Positions 56,475 to 64,000 of a stretch of DNA of 64,000 nt are shown here, piece by piece. Source of the stretch: an uncultured Erythrobacter sp. (GTDB lineage Bacteria > Pseudomonadota > Alphaproteobacteria > Sphingomonadales > Sphingomonadaceae). Where the stretch lies: NCBI GenBank assembly GCA_947501005.1, contig CANMTU010000001.1:1202501-1266500 (forward strand). The letters are read 5' to 3'. The position numbers and the translations under genes were made by a program. The notes under the pieces are model-generated. The model was not told where the DNA came from. It saw nothing but the letters and a program-made list of their open reading frames with translations, and did no database searches. Position 1 is the stretch's first letter. Each line of letters begins with the position of its first letter.

Positions 56475-56546
56475 AAACATGCTCAAAATTTAGGCAGGCA
56501 CATAGGGCGTTGATGGAACGGGGGCAAGTCGCTAGCGCGCGCTTCC

Positions 56547-57692
56547 ATGTCCGATAGACCTGCCCTGCCCTCCTTCATCGCGGTCGTCGTTGCCGCCGGC
56601 AGGGGCGAGCGGGCGCTGCAGGAACTGCCCAAGCAATTCGCGCGCCATCGGGGCAAGCCGGTTGTGCGCCACTCGGTCGAGGCGCTGCTTGCCGCCGGGG
56701 CGGGCGAGGTCATCGTGACCATTCCGGAAGGAATGGAGGGCGTCGCCACCAAGGCGCTCGCCGGTCTCGAACCCGTCCGTCTGGTGGTCGGTGCCGAGAC
56801 GCGGCAGGGATCGGTCGCCCTCGCCCTTGGCGCAATCACGAATACACCGGATGCAGTGCTGATCCACGATGCGGCGCGGCCTGACCTGCCGCATGACGTG
56901 ATTCACCGGCTCCTGGATGCCTTGGCTCATTACGACGGCGCCATCCCCGTCCTCCCGGTGGTCGACAGTCTCGCGCTGACCGACGGCACGACGATGACCG
57001 GAACGGCGGAGCGCGAAAGCCTGCGCCGCGTGCAGACCCCGCAGGCCTTCCGCACTGGCGCGATCCAGCGCGCGCATGCCGCATGGCAGGGGAGCTTGAC
57101 GGCAGGGGACGATGCGCAGGTTCTCGCCGCCGCGGGCGGCACAGTGGCGACCGTGGAAGGGGACGAGGCGTTGCACAAGCTGACATTCGAAAGCGATTTT
57201 GCCGGCGAAATACCGCCGATCCGGGTCGGCACCGGGTTCGACGTGCACCGGCTGGCGCAAGGCGAGGAACTGTGGCTCGGCGGCGTGCAAATCCCCCACG
57301 ATCGCGGCCTTGCCGGGCACAGTGACGCAGACGTGGCGCTGCACGCGATAACCGACGCGGTCCTCGGCGCGATCGGCGCGGGCGATATCGGTTCGCATTT
57401 CCCCCCTTCCGATTCCCGCTGGCGCGGTGCGAGCAGCGACCGCTTCCTGAGCCACGCCATCGACCTCGCCGCGCAGCAGGCCTATCGGATCGGCAATATC
57501 GACCTCACGATCATCTGCGAAGCCCCGAAGATCGGACCGCACCGTGATGCCATGCGCCGCCGCATCGCCGAGCTTGCGGCGGTTGACATGGGCGCGATCT
57601 CGGTAAAGGCAACGACGACCGAAAGGCTCGGCTTTACCGGCCGGGGCGAAGGGATCGCCGCGCAGGCCGTTGCCACGCTCGTGCGACTGTGA
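56547..57692 (+). CDS. ispDF: bifunctional IspD/IspF of the MEP isoprenoid pathway
   Basis: 381 residues. The N-terminal IspD half is the 2-C-methyl-D-erythritol 4-phosphate cytidylyltransferase ([35 protein letters not shown]). The C-terminal IspF half, from about residue 225 ([43 protein letters not shown]), is the MECDP synthase with Asp and His metal ligands. The fusion joins the third and fifth steps of the pathway and is typical of alphaproteobacteria. Its stop overlaps pncC (GTGA). Confidence 0.96.
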   Translation: MSDRPALPSFIAVVVAAGRGERALQELPKQFARHRGKPVVRHSVEALLAAGAGEVIVTIPEGMEGVATKALAGLEPVRLVVGAETRQGSVALALGAITNTPDAVLIHDAARPDLPHDVIHRLLDALAHYDGAIPVLPVVDSLALTDGTTMTGTAERESLRRVQTPQAFRTGAIQRAHAAWQGSLTAGDDAQVLAAAGGTVATVEGDEALHKLTFESDFAGEIPPIRVGTGFDVHRLAQGEELWLGGVQIPHDRGLAGHSDADVALHAITDAVLGAIGAGDIGSHFPPSDSRWRGASSDRFLSHAIDLAAQQAYRIGNIDLTIICEAPKIGPHRDAMRRRIAELAAVDMGAISVKATTTERLGFTGRGEGIAAQAVATLVRL

Positions 57693-58207
57693 AGGAGGAC
57701 CCCATCACGACCGATTCCATCCTGCCGCCGGACATTACCGCCCTTGCCGCAAGAGTGGTGGAGGAGAATGCGCGCGCAGGGCGCAAGGTCGCGCTCGCGG
57801 AAAGTTGCACGGGCGGGCTGGTATCCGCCGCCCTTACCGAAATCGCCGGCTCCTCGCAGGTCTTCGAACGGGGGTTCGTAACCTATTCGAACGAAGCGAA
57901 GATGGAGGCGCTCGGCGTCTCGCCGGACCTGATCGAGACATTCGGCGCCGTCTCCGTCGCCTGTGCCTGGGCGATGGCCAAGGGCGCGCTGGAACGATCT
58001 CATGCCGATATCGCCGTCGCGATCAGCGGGATCGCGGGGCCGGGCGGCGGCACGCCTCTCAAGCCTGTGGGTACCGTTGTCTTCGCGCGGATCGTCAAGG
58101 GCGAGAACCTGCCCCCCGACGGGGAGCTGCGCCATTTCGATTCCGACAACCGCGGCGAAATCCGCCGTCAGGCGACGCTTTGCGCCCTGGAATTGCTGCT
58201 GCCGTAA
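57689..58207 (+). CDS. pncC: nicotinamide-nucleotide amidohydrolase PncC (CinA C-terminal domain)
   Basis: About 172 residues if GTG 57689 is used. Deamidates nicotinamide mononucleotide in pyridine-nucleotide recycling. Family blocks: [23 protein letters not shown] (catalytic Ser/Thr region), [30 protein letters not shown] perfect AAGGAGG (57692-57698) lies inside the first codons, 5 bases before an in-frame ATC at 57704. Translation may therefore really begin at ATC (a rare start), 5 codons later. Its 3' end overlaps the converging COQ10-like gene by 40 bases. Confidence 0.93.
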   Translation: MKEDPITTDSILPPDITALAARVVEENARAGRKVALAESCTGGLVSAALTEIAGSSQVFERGFVTYSNEAKMEALGVSPDLIETFGAVSVACAWAMAKGALERSHADIAVAISGIAGPGGGTPLKPVGTVVFARIVKGENLPPDGELRHFDSDNRGEIRRQATLCALELLLP

Positions 58208-58629
58208 AGCTCCGCCGCCCGCGTTTCGAACGCGCCGACCATCTTGCGGAAGGCCCGGTCGAAATACTGGCCGGCCAGAGCCTCGAACACGGCGTTGCGG
58301 AAGGTGAAATCGACGCTGAAATCGATCTCGCACCCGCCATCGTCGCGCTGCACGAAGATCCAGCTGTTGCGCAGATCGCGCAAGGGGCCGTCGACATAGG
58401 CGACCTCAAGGCTGTCGGGCCGGTTCTTGGTCACCTTCGAGGTGAACTTCTCGCGGATGGCCTTGAAGCCGACCAGCATGTCGGCGACGAGCACGTCCTC
58501 GTTATCGCTGCGAACCCGGGTCGCGACGACCCACGGCAGAAACTCGGGATATTTGTCGACATCGGCGACGAGGTCGAACATCTGTTCGGCGCTGTAGGGC
58601 AGGATGCGCTTTTCGCGGATGCCGGGCAT
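58168..58629 (-). CDS. COQ10/RatA-family START-like ubiquinone-binding protein
   Basis: 153 residues from ATG 58629, overlapping the lipA stop by one base. A polyketide-cyclase/START fold: [23 protein letters not shown] is the signature N-terminus, followed by the [16 protein letters not shown] and [18 protein letters not shown] helices. Members are COQ10-type ubiquinone chaperones or RatA-type ribosome association toxins; next to lipA the COQ10-like role is the usual reading. Function by family only. Confidence 0.9.
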   Translation of the reverse strand: MPGIREKRILPYSAEQMFDLVADVDKYPEFLPWVVATRVRSDNEDVLVADMLVGFKAIREKFTSKVTKNRPDSLEVAYVDGPLRDLRNSWIFVQRDDGGCEIDFSVDFTFRNAVFEALAGQYFDRAFRKMVGAFETRAAELYGSSNSRAQSVA

Positions 58630-59582
58630 CAGATGCGGGCCCTCGCCTGCTCCTTCGCAAGCCGTTCTTCGCGCGCCGCCTTCATTTGCGCGAAGTCGTC
58701 GCCCGCATGATAGCTCGACCGGGTCAACGGGCTCGCCGCGACCTGCAGGAAGCCCTTGGCGCGCGCGATCGAACCGTAGGCGGCGAACGCCTTGGGGGTC
58801 ACGAAATCCTCCACCGCGGCGTGCCGCGGCGTCGGCTGGAGATACTGGCCCATGGTGATGAAATCGACATCGGCGCTGCGCATGTCGTCCATCACCTGAT
58901 GGACCTCCAACCGCTGCTCGCCCAGCCCCAGCATGATGCCGGACTTGGTGAAGATCATCGGATCGTGCGACTTCACTTCCTCCAGCAGGCGCAGCGAGGC
59001 GTAATAGCGCGCGCCGGGCCGGATGGTGGGATAGAGCCGCGGGACGGTTTCGAGATTGTGATTGTAGACGTCCGGCCCCGCCTCGCAAATCGCCTCGACC
59101 GCGGGGCGCATCTTGTTGCGGAAATCGGGGGTGAGGATTTCGATGGTCGTATCCGGCGTCTCGCGCCGCAGGGCCTTGATCACCTTGACAAACTGGCTGG
59201 CCCCGCCATCGGGCAGATCGTCCCGGTCGACGCTGGTGATGACGATGTGCTTCAGCCCCATCTGCCCGGCGGCAACCGCGACGTTTTCCGGCTCCATCGG
59301 ATCGACGATGCGCGGCATCCCGGTCTTGACGTTGCAGAAGGCGCAGGCGCGGGTGCACACATCGCCCAGGATCATGACGGTGGCGTGCTTCTTGTCCCAG
59401 CATTCGCCGATGTTCGGGCAGGCGGCTTCCTCGCACACGGTGTTCAGGCTGAGGTCGCGCATCAGTTTGCGCGTCTCGTGGTAACCCTTGCTAACCGGCG
59501 CCTTTACGCGGATCCAGTCGGGCTTGCGGCGCGATTGCGGGCGATCGCCCTCGGATGTCGGAATGGAGGAAAGGTCGTTCAT
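58629..59582 (-). CDS. lipA: lipoyl synthase
   Basis: 317 residues from ATG 59582 (ATG 59594 adds four). A radical-SAM enzyme inserting two sulfurs into octanoyl groups on E2 and GcvH proteins. Two [4Fe-4S] sites are visible: the auxiliary [12 protein letters not shown] (C-x4-C-x5-C) and the radical-SAM CTRACAFC (C-x3-C-x2-C), with the C-terminal Ser of the RSSY motif ([12 protein letters not shown]) as auxiliary-cluster ligand. All conserved parts are intact. It serves the pyruvate dehydrogenase E2 encoded at 21-22.5 kb. Confidence 0.96.
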   Translation of the reverse strand: MNDLSSIPTSEGDRPQSRRKPDWIRVKAPVSKGYHETRKLMRDLSLNTVCEEAACPNIGECWDKKHATVMILGDVCTRACAFCNVKTGMPRIVDPMEPENVAVAAGQMGLKHIVITSVDRDDLPDGGASQFVKVIKALRRETPDTTIEILTPDFRNKMRPAVEAICEAGPDVYNHNLETVPRLYPTIRPGARYYASLRLLEEVKSHDPMIFTKSGIMLGLGEQRLEVHQVMDDMRSADVDFITMGQYLQPTPRHAAVEDFVTPKAFAAYGSIARAKGFLQVAASPLTRSSYHAGDDFAQMKAAREERLAKEQARARI

Positions 59583-59692
59583 TACCGGCCCCATTTAGGA
59601 GTGCGATCCCCTGCCCGCAAGCGGCCATCTCCGCCCCTCCCCTTCTGCACGGCCCTCTTGCATGGCGCGTGTTTTCGGGGCAGCGGGCGGCC

Positions 59693-60331
59693 ATGAAAAG
59701 TTTCGAACAGCTCGTCGAAGGCTATGGCCGGTTCCGCGAAGGCGATTGGCGCAAGCAATACGCTCGGTGGGAACAGCTGAAGGAAGGCCAGTCGCCCCGC
59801 GTCATGGTCATCGCCTGCAGCGACAGCCGGGTCGATCCCGCGCAGATCTTCGACGTTGATCCGGGCGAGATCTTCGTCGTCCGCAACGTCGCCGCCCTGG
59901 TGCCGCCTTACGAGACGACGCCCGGCCGCCACGGCGTATCGGCCGCGCTGGAATTCGCAGTGCAGTTCCTCAAGGTCGAGGAAGTGGTCGTGATGGGACA
60001 CGGCATGTGCGGCGGGTGCCAAGCCGCGCTGTCGCGCGATCTTGCCGGCACCGATCCAGGCGAAGGGGGCTTCGTCGCCAATTGGGTCGACATGCTGGAC
60101 GATGTGCGCGAACCGATCGCCGAGCGCCTGGGGATCAGCGGGCGCGAGGCGGAACGCGCGATGGAACTTGCCGCGGTCAAGGTCAGCCTCGCGAACCTGC
60201 GCACCTTTCCTTATGTGGCGCGCAAGATCGATGCCGGGCAATTGACCCTGCGCGGGGCCTATTTCGCGATTTCGGACGGCATCCTTTATTTGCTTGACGA
60301 GAGCAGCGGCGAATTCACCCCCGCAAGCTGA
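59693..60331 (+). CDS. beta-class carbonic anhydrase
   Basis: 212 residues from ATG 59693. Interconverts CO2 and bicarbonate in the cytosol. Zinc ligands are in MVIACSDSRVDP (Cys, with the Asp-Arg dyad) and VVMGHGMCGGCQAAL (His and Cys). NVAALVPPYE and GVSAALEFAV blocks are typical of the plant-type beta-CA. No signal peptide. Confidence 0.94.
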   Translation: MKSFEQLVEGYGRFREGDWRKQYARWEQLKEGQSPRVMVIACSDSRVDPAQIFDVDPGEIFVVRNVAALVPPYETTPGRHGVSAALEFAVQFLKVEEVVVMGHGMCGGCQAALSRDLAGTDPGEGGFVANWVDMLDDVREPIAERLGISGREAERAMELAAVKVSLANLRTFPYVARKIDAGQLTLRGAYFAISDGILYLLDESSGEFTPAS

Positions 60332-60383
60332 TCGGGCAAACCTGCCCTTGCGTAGCGGCGCGCGGGCGGTCATGGGCGGACGC

Positions 60384-61112
60384 ATGACCGACAAGGCTCT
60401 TGAAAATATCGCGCTGCTGATCGATGCGGACAACACGTCGTACAAGGGGATCGACCCTGTCCTGACCGTGATGGCCAAGCTCGGCCAGGTGAACATAAAG
60501 CGCGCCTACGGCAATTTCGCGAAGAACAATCTCGCCAATTGGGACAAGATCACCCACCGTTACGGCATCCGGCCGCAGCAGCAATTCGACCTCACCGCGG
60601 GCAAGAACGCCACCGATATGGCGATGACGATCGATGCGATCGACCTGCTTTACCAGGGCAAGGTCGACGGGTTCGGGATCATGAGTTCGGACAGCGATTT
60701 CACCCCGCTCGTCACCCGGCTGCGGCAGGATGGGCTCGTCGTCTACGGATTCGGCAGCGTCAGCAAGACGCCGGCCGCATTCAAGAGCGCCTGCACCCGC
60801 TTCATCGATATCGACGCGCTGATCAAGGGCGCGTCGGACGAGCCGGAAAAGGCTAAGGCCAGCCCCGCGCCCGACAAGAACACGATCGACGACGATCTGA
60901 TCGAACTGCTCGGCACGGCCTGGAAAGCGGCCAAGCGCGACGAGAAGGGCTACGCCCCCCTGGACGAGGTCGGCAAGATCGCCGGCAACCGCTCCAGCTT
61001 CGATGTCCGCAATTACGGGTTCAAACGCCTGTCGGATTTGTTCGAGGCCATCGGCCAGTTCCAGATCGAGCGGCGCGAGAATAACGGGCTCTACGTCAAA
61101 CGCCTTCGTTGA
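60384..61112 (+). CDS. NYN-domain RNase-like protein with C-terminal LOTUS/OST-HTH domain
   Basis: 242 residues from ATG 60384. N-terminal NYN (LabA/DUF88, PIN-like) domain: IALLIDADNTSYKG (first metal Asp), AGKNATDMAMTIDAIDLLY and MSSDSDFTPLVTRLRQ supply the acidic residues of a PIN-type nuclease. After a charged linker the C-terminal about 75 residues (DDDLIELLGTAWKAAKRDEKG, VRNYGFKRLSDLFEAI, LYVKRLR) match the OST-HTH/LOTUS fold, which binds RNA in eukaryotes, especially G-quadruplex RNA. An RNA-processing role is inferred. Confidence 0.9.
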   Translation: MTDKALENIALLIDADNTSYKGIDPVLTVMAKLGQVNIKRAYGNFAKNNLANWDKITHRYGIRPQQQFDLTAGKNATDMAMTIDAIDLLYQGKVDGFGIMSSDSDFTPLVTRLRQDGLVVYGFGSVSKTPAAFKSACTRFIDIDALIKGASDEPEKAKASPAPDKNTIDDDLIELLGTAWKAAKRDEKGYAPLDEVGKIAGNRSSFDVRNYGFKRLSDLFEAIGQFQIERRENNGLYVKRLR

Positions 61113-61118
61113 ACGACA

Positions 61119-61153
61119 AAGCGGCGCGGCATCCGGGGATGCCGCACCGCCTT
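61119..61153. terminator. bidirectional hairpin terminator
   Basis: GCGGCATC (61126-61133), CGGG loop, GATGCCGC (61138-61145), extended outward by GCGG (61121-61124) with CCGC (61147-61150). It lies between the converging NYN-LOTUS and TPR genes, with A- and T-rich flanks suited to both directions. Confidence 0.7.
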
Positions 61154-61173
61154 TCATTCGCCGGTTTGCAGAA

Positions 61174-62460
61174 TCAGCCGCCCTGCTGTTCCGCGTGGAT
61201 CGACCAGAGCTGCGCGATAGGGGCGCGGGTTCCGGTGACGCTTCCGAAACTCGCCTTCGCTTGCGCCGTCTTGCCCTGTTCGAGCTGCGCGATACCAAGC
61301 CGCGTCTGCACGAGGCCCTTGTCGACGCCGGGCATGTTCATCGCCTTGGTGTAAAGCAATTCGGCGGCCGGATAATCGCCGTAGCTCAGGGCGAGATCGG
61401 CGCCGTTGACGATGGTCTTCGCATCGCTCGATCCCTGCGCGCTTTTCAGGATGTTCGGAAGGTCCTTCTTGTCGCTCACAGCGCGGCCGACCGCCTGGCT
61501 CCGGATGTCGTTCAGGAAAGCCGCCGATTTGCCGAGCTTTCCGGCTGCCTTGGCTTCATCGATGATCGCCACGACCTCGCCGGGGTTCTTCCGGTAGTCC
61601 GCTGCCTCAGCATAGTCGGCGTAGAAGCCTTCGTCCCGCATGGCATCGGTCGCGCGGGCCAGCCGCATCAGATCGAGAACTTCGGGGTTCGGGTAGTTCG
61701 CACCGCCCATCACGATCGCGACGGCGTCGGCCCAGTTGGCAGCGGTCGGGCTGTTGGCCACGAGCATCCGGTTGTACTGGCTCGTCTGATCGGCCAGCTT
61801 GTTCGTATAGGCGACGGACAAGCCGCGCTTGATCCACTTCTCGTCCACCGGCTGGCCAGCCGCCTTCCGCGCCTCGATCGCCTGGGCGAGATAGGTCAGA
61901 CCCTCGGCTTGCTGCCCATTCTGGAAATAGGTCTCGGCGATCATGGCCTGCGGATTGCCTTCCGCATAGCCGTTCGCCAGGGCCGTTTCGAAATAGGTAC
62001 GCGCCGCAGGATAGTCCTTGGCATTATAGGCCAGCTGCCCTGCGATCATGTTGTACTGGCCGAGATTGGCAGCCGGCACCTTGCCGCTCTGCAGCATCGT
62101 CTCGAGCCCTTGACGCTGCAGCGCCTCGTCCTTCGTCTTCTGCGCGATCTGCAGGATCATGTTGCCCGCGACGAAGCGGTCGTCGGCGGTGGTCGCCGCG
62201 GCGGTGAGAGCCGGTATCTGGCCGCGGAAGGTCGCCACGTCGGCCCCCGCCTCGACCTGCTGGGCAAGCGGCTGATAGACGGCGACGAATTCCTTGGAAT
62301 AATTCGCCTTCTCGGCGCCCTTCTGATCATCCTTCTTCTTTTTCTGGGCATGGGCGGGCGTTTCGGCGGCGGTTACCGCGAACAGGCCGGTCGTCGCGAG
62401 CACCGCCGCAAGGGCGAAGCTGGACGAAGAGGCCGGACGCAGGAGACGGGAGAAAATCAT
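61174..62460 (-). CDS. exported TPR-like repeat protein
   Basis: 428 residues with a signal peptide (cut near PAHAQ, about residue 39) and a Lys-rich start of the mature part. The body is a helical solenoid; TPR-like units are visible at DYPAARTYFETALANGY, NGQQAEGLTYLAQAI and DYPAAELLYTKAM. No enzyme motif. Such proteins are widespread in sphingomonads and presumably serve as periplasmic scaffolds. It has a 267-base 5' region shared with the gyrA promoter side. Function unknown. Confidence 0.82.
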   Translation of the reverse strand: MIFSRLLRPASSSSFALAAVLATTGLFAVTAAETPAHAQKKKKDDQKGAEKANYSKEFVAVYQPLAQQVEAGADVATFRGQIPALTAAATTADDRFVAGNMILQIAQKTKDEALQRQGLETMLQSGKVPAANLGQYNMIAGQLAYNAKDYPAARTYFETALANGYAEGNPQAMIAETYFQNGQQAEGLTYLAQAIEARKAAGQPVDEKWIKRGLSVAYTNKLADQTSQYNRMLVANSPTAANWADAVAIVMGGANYPNPEVLDLMRLARATDAMRDEGFYADYAEAADYRKNPGEVVAIIDEAKAAGKLGKSAAFLNDIRSQAVGRAVSDKKDLPNILKSAQGSSDAKTIVNGADLALSYGDYPAAELLYTKAMNMPGVDKGLVQTRLGIAQLEQGKTAQAKASFGSVTGTRAPIAQLWSIHAEQQGG

Positions 62461-62727
62461 CGAAGATCCTTTCGAAAATGAACGACGGCAAACCGGGAAT
62501 ACGAACGGGTCGGAAACCCCGGCTTGAAAACATGTGTTGCGATCAATCTAGTCTAGCGGTCTGAATAGCGATTGAATATTGCACGAAGGCTGGGATCGCC
62601 GGCCGGTTGCGCTTATATGTGGAAAAAGCGCTTGGCCCCCGTGGCCGGTTCCCGCCCTTGGTGGCTTCGATTGCGCAAATGTTCTAGACCCCGCCCTCCC
62701 TCCAGATATTGACGGATCTCAAGCGTT

Positions 62728-64000
<1,273 letters not shown>

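Overview
The window looks like chromosomal DNA of a GC-rich alphaproteobacterium of the order Sphingomonadales, most likely an Erythrobacteraceae-type organism; I cannot name a genus. The case rests on gene order: dnaK-dnaJ; the dusB-ntrB-ntrC-ntrY-ntrX-hfq-hflX block; a fused ispDF followed by pncC; lipA with a COQ10/RatA-type gene; phaR; and DacC-tmk-holB-metG-tatD-MBL-mazG. A duplicated (tandem) Hfq and many secreted TPR, TonB and lipoprotein genes also fit. Coding density is high, and many neighbours overlap by 1-8 bases (ATGA, GTGA, TGATG), so most genes are in operons.

Layout. 1-2.8 kb: end of a DUF885 metallopeptidase-like gene, a small lipoprotein, an HExxH protein and a PCuAC copper chaperone. 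3.0-6.1 kb: dnaK and dnaJ with a hairpin between them. 6.1-8.5 kb: a patatin-like phospholipase. 8.6-14.0 kb: a GFA protein, radA, cvpA, an Fe-S scaffold, an MHS-type transporter and alanine racemase. 14.0-20.5 kb: phaR with a palindromic putative operator, an archaeal/eukaryotic-like proS, an M28 peptidase, RNase R and a thioredoxin-fold peroxiredoxin. 20.6-24.7 kb: a Usp protein and pyruvate dehydrogenase E2, then an AT-rich gap with doubled anti-Shine-Dalgarno motifs, a thioesterase, an inverted repeat and lpd (E3). 25.1-28.8 kb: a three-subunit molybdenum aldehyde oxidoreductase of the PaoABC type. 28.8-29.7 kb: a decayed segment with a frameshifted SDR pseudogene. 29.8-31.7 kb: a metallophosphoesterase plus GT4 glycosyltransferase pair. 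31.8-35.5 kb: a large RTX-type extracellular nuclease. 35.6-36.2 kb: non-coding. 36.2-38.8 kb: a TonB-dependent receptor. 39.0 kb: tRNA-Ser(UGA). 39.2-47.2 kb: cell-wall, DNA replication, metG, tatD and mazG genes. 47.3-56.5 kb: the hflX-hfq-ntr-dusB block on the minus strand. 56.5-62.5 kb: ispDF, pncC, coq10-like, lipA, carbonic anhydrase, a NYN-LOTUS protein and a TPR protein. 62.7-64 kb: start of gyrA, cut by the window end.

How the genes work together. lipA makes the lipoyl group carried by the E2 and recycled by lpd. NtrBC and NtrYX are two sigma-54-linked nitrogen/redox two-component systems beside an RNA chaperone (Hfq) and a ribosome-splitting GTPase (HflX). dnaK/dnaJ, RNase R, RadA and MazG are stress and quality-control functions. 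The accessory interest lies in the tandem Hfq, the AT-rich candidate-RNA region between E2 and the thioesterase, the Mo oxidoreductase, the RTX nuclease and the SDR relic. No phage, insertion sequence, CRISPR array or plasmid origin was seen.
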